A program made the position numbers and the translations under genes. A stretch of DNA of 39,797 nucleotides from a virus. The stretch is taken from positions 1 to 39,797 of the IMG/VR virus record IMGVR_UViG_3300034071_000198. One strand, written 5' to 3'. Positions 25,267 to 30,270 of this stretch are shown here, piece after piece. Below the pieces are notes generated by a model, which worked only from the letters and a program-made list of their open reading frames with translations, was not told the origin of the DNA and ran no database searches. Position 1 is the first letter of the stretch. Each line of letters begins with the position of its first letter.

Positions 25267-25409
25267 CCGAAACGAAAATATGGAAGTTTCGGGCTTATCT
25301 CCTAACCGAAGGCGTAGTCTAAACGAAGCCGAAGGTTAGGGCTTCCTTTAGGGTGCGACCCCAAGGGTCGCTGCTAGTGTGTAGAGAGGCTCCGATAATT
25401 TCGCCTCTC
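25267..25409 (-). ncRNA. Predicted structured 5' leader of the late operon (four hairpins)
   Basis: Four inverted repeats lie between a TATAGT box and the terminase start. Their coordinates are: 25384-25390 with 25403-25409 (GAGAGGC/GCCTCTC); 25355-25361 with 25365-25371 (GCGACCC/GGGTCGC, 3-base loop); 25301-25307 with 25334-25340 (CCTAACC/GGTTAGG), with an inner GGC/GCC pair and a symmetric GAA/GAA internal loop; and 25267-25273 with 25286-25292 (CCGAAAC/GTTTCGG). All arms are perfect. The last ends one base before the first terminase ATG and may control its translation. Such chains occur in antitermination leaders (HK022 put RNA). A coding role for the overlapping frame is unlikely. Confidence 0.55.
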
Positions 25410-25459
25410 ACTATACTATAGGTGTCCAAAAGGTCCTTAGCGGACACTTTTGTCCAAAG
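25410..25459 (-). promoter_or_regulatory. Candidate late promoter with TGGACA repeats
   Basis: On the minus strand TATAGTATAGT (25420-25410) gives two overlapping -10-like boxes just before the first leader hairpin. Upstream lie TTTGGACA (25458-25451), its inverted partner TGTCC, and TTTTGGACA (25431-25423). GGACA-AAAG-TGTCC is a small palindrome. No -35 box stands at 17 bases from TATAGT, so activation by a phage factor (sigma or WhiB) is possible. Farther upstream is an AT-rich stretch (25461-25477) and a hairpin TTTTGCC/GGCAAAA at 25474-25490. Confidence 0.4.
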
Positions 25460-25626
25460 TATTTTTAATATATTTTTGCCTGCGGCAAAAGTGCTGGTCA
25501 GAGGCTTATGTGACCCCAGAACTATCAAAGTTATGTGGGTAGATACACATACACATACACACCACGGATTTAACAATCCTGGGGTGAAGCATGCACGCTC
25601 ACTCACTTACTTTCAAGGCTAGGCGG

Positions 25627-25676
25627 ACAGGGCTTGCAGGTGATGCATTGCAATGCGAACAGGGCTAGGACAGGGC
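25627..25676. repeat. Three ACAGGGC direct repeats around a 12-bp palindrome
   Basis: ACAGGGC occurs at 25627-25633, 25659-25665 and 25670-25676. Between the first two lies the perfect palindrome GCATTGCAATGC (25645-25656). The cluster sits in the 650-base divergent gap between terminase and the early genes, and could be an origin, a packaging site or an operator array. No function can be read directly. Confidence 0.4.
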
Positions 25677-25700
25677 AGGGCTTTAACTCTTGCAATCGCT

Positions 25701-25740
25701 CCCCCTTAATCCCCCGCATCCCCCCGCATGCTTGCCCCCC
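25701..25740 (-). other. Four-run G tract, potential G-quadruplex on the minus strand
   Basis: The plus strand has C-runs at 25701-25705, 25711-25715, 25720-25725 and 25735-25740, so the minus strand carries four runs of 5-6 guanines separated by 5, 4 and 9 bases. This matches the usual quadruplex pattern. It lies in the divergent control region next to direct repeats, and the flanks repeat GCTTGC and CACGCT. Confidence 0.55.
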
Positions 25741-25763
25741 GCTTGCTCACGCTCACGCTTGCC

Positions 25764-25780
25764 GTCTCACATGTTGAGAC
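25764..25780. promoter_or_regulatory. Operator-like palindrome GTCTCA-N5-TGAGAC
   Basis: Perfect 6-base arms GTCTCA and TGAGAC surround CATGT in the divergent control region, about 25 bases upstream of the CRP-like site at 25804. It has the geometry of a dimeric repressor or activator site. The binding protein is unknown. Confidence 0.35.
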
Positions 25781-25789
25781 ACCTAGCCC

Positions 25790-25880
25790 CCTCACGCTCG
25801 CGGTGTGATGTTCATCACATTTTGAGGATTGAGCGTGTTAGGTGCTTGACACCGCATGAATCACGCCTGTACCTTTCGGG
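25790..25880 (+). promoter_or_regulatory. First early promoter with CRP/GlxR-type palindrome
   Basis: TGTGA-TGTTCA-TCACA (25804-25819) is flanked by a second inverted repeat, CACGCTC (25793-25799) and GAGCGTG (25831-25837). Downstream, TTGACA (25846-25851) and TACCTT (25870-25875) are separated by 18 bases. The 14-mer GCTTGACACCGCAT recurs at the promoter at 28635-28690. It would drive the SprT-like gene. Confidence 0.5.
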
Positions 25881-25922
25881 TATTAAGTCAAGGCGACTTA
25901 AGACATGACAGGAGATAAGACC

Positions 25923-26564
25923 ATGACAGCATCAACAGCAGGCAAGACAGCAGGCAAGGCAAGCAAGGCGGAGGCACTTAGCACCATCACCCGCGCCCTT
26001 GAGCAGGCTCACGACATCATCAAAACCGAGACAGGCGCACCTCGTGCAACTCTGCTTGTGACTCGCGACCTCAAGGGCAAGAAGGGACATTTCACCCCTT
26101 ACACACCATGGCAGAACGGCGAAGAATCCTTTAACGAAATCGCCTTTAACCTTGAGCACTTTACGACACCAGAAGAACTATTGAGCACCTTGTTGCATGA
26201 GGTGGCGCACTCAATGAATCACATGAACGGAATCGAAGATTGTTCTTCGAATCAATATCACAATGTTAAATTCAAGACTCAGGCGGAGGCGTTAGGTCTT
26301 AAGACCATCGAAATCAAGGGCAAGGGACACGCTGCAACAGAACTAACCGAACTAGGCGCGAAGCGCTGGAAGAAGGCGCTCACGATTCTAACGAACGCGT
26401 TCGACATCACCGCCCTAGGAGGCGAACAGGCGAAGAAGAAGGGACGAAATACGAACCTCCTCAAGGCTCAATGCCCATGTGAGCAGGTAATCCGCGCCTC
26501 TCGTGGCGTGATTGAGGCGGGCGTATCGTGCGACATGTGCGGAGGGAGATTTAACGAGGCTTAA
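25923..26564 (+). CDS. SprT-like zinc metalloprotease (213 aa)
   Basis: The motif LLHEVAHSMNH (HExxH, His92 and His96 from the chosen start), followed by a third candidate zinc ligand in NQYHNVKF, is the SprT/Spartan-type active site. The C-terminus carries a zinc ribbon (CPC near residue 190 and CDMC near 205). Start ATG 25923 is chosen because AGGAG lies nine bases upstream; an in-frame ATG at 25905 lies inside the TTAAGACATG repeat. SprT-family proteases cut DNA-bound proteins, and phages of actinobacteria often carry one. As first early gene it may remove host DNA-bound proteins or aid host takeover. Confidence 0.8.
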   Translation: MTASTAGKTAGKASKAEALSTITRALEQAHDIIKTETGAPRATLLVTRDLKGKKGHFTPYTPWQNGEESFNEIAFNLEHFTTPEELLSTLLHEVAHSMNHMNGIEDCSSNQYHNVKFKTQAEALGLKTIEIKGKGHAATELTELGAKRWKKALTILTNAFDITALGGEQAKKKGRNTNLLKAQCPCEQVIRASRGVIEAGVSCDMCGGRFNEA

Positions 26565-26572
26565 GACTTAAG

Positions 26573-26638
26573 ACAGCCCCCGCACCTAAAGCAGGCGCAG
26601 GCTCACGACCTAGCGGGGGCACGAGTTAGAGAGAAAGT
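26573..26638 (+). promoter_or_regulatory. Structured intergenic element, copy 1
   Basis: Outer arms GCCCCCGC (26576-26583) and GCGGGGGC (26613-26620) pair perfectly. An inner stem AGG/CCT (26599-26601 with 26609-26611) surrounds a loop containing TCACG. The element follows TTAAGACA directly and is homologous to the elements at 26872 and 27790. A separate hairpin AGAGAG-AAAGT-CTCTCT follows at about 26628-26644. There is no U-run, so it is not a typical terminator. It lies 62 bases before the next start. Confidence 0.6.
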
Positions 26639-26682
26639 CTCTCTGACTTAAGACATAACGAAAGCGACAGGAGACAGGCAAA

Positions 26683-26841
26683 ATGTTGGTGAAAGTTTAT
26701 GCAGAGATTTTTTATTCTGTGGATGGTCATAACTGGTCAGAGGTTGAGGGCTTTCTCAATGAGGCAGACTTCTCAGGATACCTTAAGCGGAACCACGACC
26801 GAATCAGAAAGTTCAAGCGAATCAAGAAAGTCATGGCTTAA
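26683..26841 (+). CDS. Small early protein (52 aa)
   Basis: Start ATG 26683 has AGGAG in GACAGGAGACAGGCAAA. The product (MLVKVYAEIFYSVDGHNWSE, then a basic helical tail NHDRIRKFKRIKKVMA) has a beta-rich start and a positively charged end. No family is recognised. It ends in GCT TAA GACA, part of the repeat family, and is the only gene between structured elements 1 and 2. Confidence 0.6.
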   Translation: MLVKVYAEIFYSVDGHNWSEVEGFLNEADFSGYLKRNHDRIRKFKRIKKVMA

Positions 26842-26855
26842 GACAGAAGAAAAAA

Positions 26856-26920
26856 TGTGAGGTAACTCACAGCCCTAAATCCTTGACAGGGGGCGCGTGT
26901 TCACGACACGATTAGGGCAC
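26856..26920 (+). promoter_or_regulatory. CRP/GlxR-type palindrome plus structured element, copy 2
   Basis: TGTGA-GGTAAC-TCACA (26856-26871) fits the actinobacterial GlxR consensus TGTGANNTANNTCACA. It abuts outer arms GCCCTAA (26872-26878) and TTAGGGC (26912-26918) and an inner stem CGTGT/ACACG around TCACG (26896-26910). TTGACA occurs at 26883, with CACGAT 18 bases on as a weak -10. The whole 65-base block aligns with copy 3. Confidence 0.6.
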
Positions 26921-26970
26921 GACATGAAGCGGGAAATCCTCGCTCATGTATTAAGACAGGAGATAGAAAG

Positions 26971-27339
26971 ATGGCAACAAGAAGCACGATAGGTATTAAG
27001 TCAGAAGATGGCACAGTCAAAGCGATTTACTGCCATTGGGACGGATATCCTGCGGGGGTAGGTCTGGGCTTGATTGAGAACTATAACAGCAAGGCACAGG
27101 CAGAGGCGCTTATCGCCCTTGGCGGATTCTCCTCACTCATGGAGACACTAGAGGAGACAAAGGCTGGAGCCTATGGCACCGAAAGCGACAGCGCCCGCAC
27201 ATTTACAGGTGAGAAAGACTGGTTCGAGAACTTCAACGCGGGCGAGGAGTACTTCTACCTATACACAGAGGGCACAGGATGGCTTTACTCACAGGGTGGC
27301 AACTGGTCAGGTATTAAGACAGAAAGCGAGGTCGCATAA
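26971..27339 (+). CDS. Conserved early phage protein (122 aa)
   Basis: The N-terminus MATRSTIGIKSEDGTVKAIY, followed by CHWDGYPAG and a LIENYNSKAQAEALIALGG segment, is a recognisable phage protein type widespread in early regions; its function is not known to me. Later aromatic residues (EKDWFENFNAGEEYFYLYTE) suggest a compact alpha/beta fold. Ribosome site AGGAGA comes from the repeat copy at 26950. The C-terminal IKTESEVA is encoded by another copy (27313). The stop overlaps the next ATG (TAATG). Confidence 0.7.
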   Translation: MATRSTIGIKSEDGTVKAIYCHWDGYPAGVGLGLIENYNSKAQAEALIALGGFSSLMETLEETKAGAYGTESDSARTFTGEKDWFENFNAGEEYFYLYTEGTGWLYSQGGNWSGIKTESEVA

Positions 27340-27491
27340 TGCAAGGCACATGCGATGACTGCGAAAGCGTTACCCGTATCGCACTCACCCCTTACGGCAC
27401 CCGATTTATGGCAGAGATTGCATGCCCTAAGTGCGGTGTGTCTTACGACACAAACTTAGATGATGCAGACATGAGAAAGGTTAGTGCTTAA
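27339..27491 (+). CDS. Zinc-ribbon microprotein (50 aa)
   Basis: Two cysteine pairs, CDDC (residues 5-8) and CPKC (29-32), are spaced as in a zinc ribbon: MQGTCDDCESVTRIAL, then MAEIACPKCGVSYDTN. The ATG overlaps the preceding TAA. The gene ends in GCT TAA GAC ATG, so the next start is in the same frame one codon after the stop. Such small ribbons often bind nucleic acid or a host enzyme; the target is unknown. Confidence 0.65.
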   Translation: MQGTCDDCESVTRIALTPYGTRFMAEIACPKCGVSYDTNLDDADMRKVSA

Positions 27492-27494
27492 GAC

Positions 27495-27644
27495 ATGAAA
27501 ATCACTTACGAAATCTACAGCAAGCGCGGAAGTTTCTCAGGCTTGAACACCACCGACAGCATGGAAAAGATGGCACAAATCAAAGCCATGCTTGAGGCTA
27601 ACAAGCAAGCCTGCACCATCGTGAAGATTACAGAGGAGGTGTGA
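27495..27644 (+). CDS. Small early protein (49 aa)
   Basis: The start ATG at 27495 is part of TTAAGACATG and lies one codon after the preceding TAA in the same frame. The closest purine-rich stretch (AAAGG) is too far upstream to be a normal ribosome site, so reinitiation is likely. The product begins MKITYEIYSKRGSFSGLNTT, then a helix (MEKMAQIKAMLEANKQA) and a beta end (CTIVKITEEV). This beta-alpha-beta pattern is compact and plausible. Function unknown. Confidence 0.6.
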   Translation: MKITYEIYSKRGSFSGLNTTDSMEKMAQIKAMLEANKQACTIVKITEEV

Positions 27645-27652
27645 CTTAAGAC

Positions 27653-27751
27653 ATGACAATAAAATGTTGGAGTTGTGATTCTTTACTTAATACAGAAGAA
27701 GGCTATCACCTCGTAATGGGAGCGCCAACCTGCTCAGATTGTGAGGATTAA
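27653..27751 (+). CDS. Zinc-ribbon microprotein (32 aa)
   Basis: The ATG lies inside the TTAAGACATG repeat copy at 27645. The product has CWSC near the start (MTIKCWSCDSLL) and CSDC near the end (APTCSDCED), a minimal treble-clef or ribbon-like metal site. Its length is at the lower limit of a folded domain. It is supported by position within the co-oriented cluster and by the cysteine pattern. Confidence 0.5.
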   Translation: MTIKCWSCDSLLNTEEGYHLVMGAPTCSDCED

Positions 27752-27773
27752 AACTTAAGACAGAAAGAAAACA

Positions 27774-27837
27774 TGTGATGAAAATCACAGCCTCAAATCT
27801 TGGAGAAAGCGCGGTGTTCATGGCACCATTGAGGCAC
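27774..27837 (+). promoter_or_regulatory. CRP/GlxR-type palindrome plus structured element, copy 3
   Basis: TGTGA-TGAAAA-TCACA (27774-27789) abuts outer arms GCCTCAA (27790-27796) and TTGAGGC (27829-27835) and an inner stem GGTGT/GCACC around TCATG (27813-27827). Compared with copy 2, several paired positions change on both sides and pairing is kept. A TTAAGACAGAAAGAAAA stretch precedes the palindrome, as in copy 2. Confidence 0.6.
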
Positions 27838-27879
27838 TGGTAACAATCCCGTTACCTACAAGAACAGGAGATGCACCAA

Positions 27880-28398
27880 ATGAAGCGAGCCGAACTAATC
27901 ATCGGAAAGAACTACTACATGCACGAATCTGCCAACTGGAGAGACAAGCATTGGGTGGAGGAATCTTACGCAAAGACTGCGGAAAGATTAAAGTTCTACA
28001 AAGTAACCATCATCGAGACACAACTTAAGACAGATTTTGACAAGTCACGGCGCACCCGTGATGTCTTAATACAGAATTACAAAGGCGAACTCAAGTGGGT
28101 AGCCCTCAATCACATCCGTTGCACATTTATTGAAGCGGTCAAGATGACAACAGATGACCGCAGACAGCGCAAAGGCTATGACGACCCAGGCAACCGCTAT
28201 GCCCGCCACCTACAACGCAAGTTTGCCCGCGAGCAATACACCCCTGCACTCAAGACTTTAATGACAGAGATTTCACGAGTGACAGGCGAGCAAGTTTATT
28301 CATGGGAAAAGTTTGAGAGTTTAGACATCAAGACAATTCAGATTCTAACTCAAGCAATCTCAGGTATTAAGACAGAACTAACAGCGGTGGCATCATGA
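27880..28398 (+). CDS. Early protein of unknown function (172 aa)
   Basis: ATG 27880 is chosen over 27871 because AGGAG stands nine bases before it. The protein opens MKRAELIIGKNYYMHESANW. A middle section, KGELKWVALNHIRCTFIEAV, matches small fold patterns of phage early proteins. The C-terminal half is basic and helical (DDRRQRKGYDDPGNRYARHL). Repeat copies inside encode QLKTDF and SGIKTEL. No family is recognised; nucleic-acid binding is possible from its charge. Confidence 0.55.
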   Translation: MKRAELIIGKNYYMHESANWRDKHWVEESYAKTAERLKFYKVTIIETQLKTDFDKSRRTRDVLIQNYKGELKWVALNHIRCTFIEAVKMTTDDRRQRKGYDDPGNRYARHLQRKFAREQYTPALKTLMTEISRVTGEQVYSWEKFESLDIKTIQILTQAISGIKTELTAVAS

Positions 28399-28469
28399 CC
28401 GAGACTATCTGCGGAGACTGTCTAATCCCACTCAACCAATGCCAACATGCCAAGGAGTACAAGCGATGA
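28395..28469 (+). CDS. Cys-containing microprotein (24 aa)
   Basis: The ATGA overlaps the preceding stop and the next ATG overlaps its TGA. The product, MTETICGDCLIPLNQCQHAK plus EYKR, has a CGDC pair and a C-x-H that could bind one zinc. Very short; the overlap on both sides is the main support. It also holds the ribosome site AAGGAG of the next gene. Confidence 0.4.
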   Translation: MTETICGDCLIPLNQCQHAKEYKR

Positions 28470-28627
28470 AACTCACACGCCGAGGCAAGCAGGTCAGAGC
28501 CGTAGTTATTTATGTCTTAATACTCAGCGCGTTCTATGCATGGACAGTTTCACTAGGAGTCTGGGAGATTCCTGAGTCATGCTTAGTCGAGCAAGTCGGG
28601 TGTCCTGCTGGTCATCCTCTGCCTTAA
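28466..28627 (+). CDS. Small single-span membrane protein (53 aa)
   Basis: AAGGAG lies eight bases before ATG 28466. A basic N-terminus (MKLTRRGKQVR) is followed by one hydrophobic span (AVVIYVLILSAFYAWTVSL) and a short tail with two cysteines (ESCLVEQVGCPAG). The positive-inside rule puts the N-terminus in the cytoplasm. An early membrane protein could modify the host envelope or exclude other phages; this is a guess. Confidence 0.6.
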   Translation: MKLTRRGKQVRAVVIYVLILSAFYAWTVSLGVWEIPESCLVEQVGCPAGHPLP

Positions 28628-28634
28628 GACATAA

Positions 28635-28690
28635 TGTGACCAACATCACATGCAAAATGCTTGACACCGCATAGGTGGCGAGAGTTAAAT
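28635..28690 (+). promoter_or_regulatory. Second promoter with CRP/GlxR-type palindrome
   Basis: TGTGA-CCAACA-TCACA (28635-28650) lies 10 bases before TTGACA (28661-28666), with TTAAAT (28685-28690) after an 18-base spacer. The 14-mer GCTTGACACCGCAT is identical to the first early promoter. A TTAAGACA copy lies 3 bases upstream of the palindrome. It would serve the gene cluster from 28722. Confidence 0.55.
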
Positions 28691-28721
28691 ACAACTACCA
28701 ACTACAGACAGGAGAAACACA

Positions 28722-28907
28722 ATGAGATACGAATCAAAAGATGGCAAGTACTACATGCATGGTGAGTACTCAGGAGGCAACTCAAAGAAACGCTACTCAA
28801 TCGGTATGCACACCGACCAAGGTGACCAGCACATCGAAGATGTATTGGGATACAGAGAAGCCAAAGCATACTTAAAACAATTACTACTTAAGACAGGAGA
28901 AAAATAA
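28722..28907 (+). CDS. Small early protein (61 aa)
   Basis: AGGAGAAACACA precedes ATG 28722. The product (MRYESKDGKYYMHGEYSGGN, then KKRYSIGMHTDQGDQHIEDV) is hydrophilic and beta-rich, with a short helix ending LLLKTGEK, which is encoded by a repeat copy that also holds the ribosome site for the next gene. No known family. First gene after the promoter at 28635-28690. Confidence 0.6.
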   Translation: MRYESKDGKYYMHGEYSGGNSKKRYSIGMHTDQGDQHIEDVLGYREAKAYLKQLLLKTGEK

Positions 28908-29095
28908 TGGCAACATGGACACACAGCAACGGCGACATCATCGTCACCGAAAGCACCACATACACAGTCACTCGCAACGGCGTGACTCTTACTACAAATG
29001 TAGAGCGCTGGACTACCAGTGCCGAGCAATGGATAGCCAACGACATCAAGGCTGGCTACTACACAGGGTTCGTACTTAAGACAGGAGATAACTAA
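28907..29095 (+). CDS. Small early protein (62 aa)
   Basis: The ATG overlaps the preceding TAA, with the ribosome site in TTAAGACAGGAGAAAAATA. The product is Thr-rich and beta-like (NGDIIVTESTTYTVTRNGVT), then helical (SAEQWIANDIKAGYY), ending FVLKTGDN. This last part is encoded by the repeat copy at 29075, which again provides the next ribosome site. Function unknown. Confidence 0.6.
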   Translation: MATWTHSNGDIIVTESTTYTVTRNGVTLTTNVERWTTSAEQWIANDIKAGYYTGFVLKTGDN

Positions 29096-29096
29096 C

Positions 29097-29390
29097 ATGC
29101 CACTACCAGAACACACACTAGAAGCATTAACCAACGGCGCTAACAACATGTCTTTCAATGAGAACGGAGAGATGACCAGCGCAAGCGGGTCAGGCGTGGA
29201 CTTGTATGTCCTCTTGTCTCTTGTCTCATGGATTAAGTTAGAACTTAAGACAGGTATGAAGATGACCCGTCATGGAAGCACGCTTAAGAAGGCTAACGAA
29301 ATGCTGGGTACAAACTACAAGCGCAAGCAACAGGCACTTGACCACCTTGAAGCACTGCTCTCAGTACTTAAGACAGAGGAGGCAAAGTAA
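29097..29390 (+). CDS. Small early protein (97 aa)
   Basis: Start ATG 29097 follows AGGAGATAACTAAC. The middle region KMTRHGSTLKKANEMLGTNY reads as a basic helical segment, followed by KRKQQALDHLEALLSVLKTE. The first half is acidic and Ser/Gly-rich. A small DNA- or protein-binding role is possible. Two TTAAGACA copies lie inside (29244 and 29367), encoding ELKTG and VLKTEE. It overlaps the next ATG. Confidence 0.55.
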   Translation: MPLPEHTLEALTNGANNMSFNENGEMTSASGSGVDLYVLLSLVSWIKLELKTGMKMTRHGSTLKKANEMLGTNYKRKQQALDHLEALLSVLKTEEAK

Positions 29391-29554
29391 TGGCTAAAGA
29401 TTACACAACTTATTGGTATGTATGCACCTCATGCGATACCTCAATGGAGGTAACGACAAGACGAACAGTTAATCGTGCGCCTCAATGCACATGCAAGCAC
29501 AGCCATGTAGTGCTATGCCAAACCAGCCCTGCTATCAAGAAAGATGTGGCTTAA
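29390..29554 (+). CDS. Zinc-ribbon-like microprotein (54 aa)
   Basis: The ATG overlaps the preceding TAA. Cysteines C12, C15 (CTSC), C33 and C35 (CTC), plus nearby histidines (KHSHVV), form a likely metal site. The product starts MAKDYTTYWYVCTSCDTSME. Its stop lies in GCT TAA GAC ATG, with the next start in the same frame one codon later. Function unknown. Confidence 0.6.
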   Translation: MAKDYTTYWYVCTSCDTSMEVTTRRTVNRAPQCTCKHSHVVLCQTSPAIKKDVA

Positions 29555-29557
29555 GAC

Positions 29558-29710
29558 ATGAAAGATAAATGGTTACTTACGATTGAGGTAGATACCTATG
29601 ACGGCGACCCTCGCACATGGGATTGGAATCACCCTGAGTTTAAGTTCGATGACTCAACAGTTAAAGTTCTTACATCAGAGTTCAAGGGGCGAGTGCTACC
29701 TAATGAATGA
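29558..29710 (+). CDS. Small acidic early protein (50 aa)
   Basis: The start is the ATG of the TTAAGACATG copy at 29550, in frame with the preceding stop. No ribosome site stands at normal distance, so reinitiation is likely. The product (MKDKWLLTIEVDTYDGDPRT, then WDWNHPEFKFDDSTVKVLTS) alternates beta strands with acidic and aromatic residues, a pattern seen in small phage inhibitors, though no function can be assigned. Confidence 0.55.
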   Translation: MKDKWLLTIEVDTYDGDPRTWDWNHPEFKFDDSTVKVLTSEFKGRVLPNE

Positions 29711-29864
29711 TAAAGAACTTAAGAGATTACACAGCGCAATAAAGAGAGCAAGGTCACAGCGAAATGCCACGACTAATAACGAGGACTTCGACTACTGGCA
29801 TGGCATAATGGAACATCACCTAGAAATACTGGGTGTATTACTTAAGACAGGAGAAAAGAAATGA
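29703..29864 (+). CDS. Small helical early protein (53 aa)
   Basis: The chosen ATG 29703 overlaps the end of the preceding gene; a longer frame to 29598 is unlikely. The product MNDKELKRLHSAIKRARSQR, then YWHGIMEHHLEILGVLLKTG, is helical and basic in its first part. The final LLKTGEKK comes from the repeat copy at 29841, which contains the ribosome site of the next gene. The stop overlaps the next ATG. Confidence 0.55.
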   Translation: MNDKELKRLHSAIKRARSQRNATTNNEDFDYWHGIMEHHLEILGVLLKTGEKK

Positions 29865-30106
29865 ACCACACAATTACAACTGGGGCTATGAGCAAGTCAG
29901 TCACAGCCTACGACAAGGACTTCGACCTCACCATTGATGGCGTAGAGATGCGAGTTATCCTGCATTGGGATGACCACGATGGCTTCGAGACTACATGGCT
30001 GGACAAGGAAGGTAGATTCATTACATCACCTGACTGGCTTGATAAGGTAGAAGATTTCTGTCTTAAGTTAGATGGCACAGAACCACACAGCAAGGTGTCG
30101 CTATGA
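29861..30106 (+). CDS. Small early protein (81 aa)
   Basis: The ATGA overlaps the preceding stop, with AGGAGAAAAGAA as ribosome site. The sequence contains VTAYDKDFDLTIDGVEMRVI and LHWDDHDGFETTWLDKEG, an acidic beta-rich protein. A reverse TGTCTTAAG copy at 30059 encodes FCLKLD. No family recognised. The next ATG overlaps its TGA. Confidence 0.55.
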   Translation: MNHTITTGAMSKSVTAYDKDFDLTIDGVEMRVILHWDDHDGFETTWLDKEGRFITSPDWLDKVEDFCLKLDGTEPHSKVSL

Positions 30107-30270
30107 TAATCATGGAGTGCAGAAGTTGTGGTGCCACAGTAGAGAATCCAAAGACTATGAACTACATGACCGAACGCTGTACGCCTTGTGAATTAAGACA
30201 CAGGGAACTAGCCAACCGCGCTATTGATACATACCTTGACAGCATACGAGAGCAGGAGTTAAACAAATGA
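30103..30270 (+). CDS. Zinc-ribbon plus helix microprotein (55 aa)
   Basis: MIIMECRSCGATVENP contains CRSC (residues 6-9), and TERCTPCELRHRE contains CTPC (26-29), so four cysteines could bind one zinc. A helical tail (LANRAIDTYLDSIREQELNK) follows. Short ribbons with helical tails occur in transcription-associated phage proteins. The ends overlap both neighbours (ATGA), supporting a real gene. Confidence 0.6.
   Translation: MIIMECRSCGATVENPKTMNYMTERCTPCELRHRELANRAIDTYLDSIREQELNK

Noticed and set aside
25474-25490. TTTTGCC-TGC-GGCAAAA hairpin as terminator
   Set aside because: No U-run follows on either strand, and it lies upstream of both divergent operons; kept only as a feature of the control region.
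25541-25562. Short ACACAT-type repeat, possible CRISPR-like unit
   Set aside because: It is only a few tandem copies of a dinucleotide-like tract, with no regular spacers.
25319-25606. Minus-strand open frame of 95 codons upstream of terminase, possible small terminase
   Set aside because: The product has no helix-turn-helix or coiled-coil pattern, no ribosome site, and covers hairpins whose perfect arms better fit a structured leader.
25690-25908. Plus-strand 72-codon frame in the C-rich control region
   Set aside because: It is a Pro/Ser/Arg/His-rich translation of C tracts and crosses the palindromes and promoter; there is no ribosome site.
28793-29158. 121-codon minus-strand frame over early genes
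   Set aside because: It opposes several co-oriented genes joined by overlaps and ribosome sites and shows no recognisable motif.
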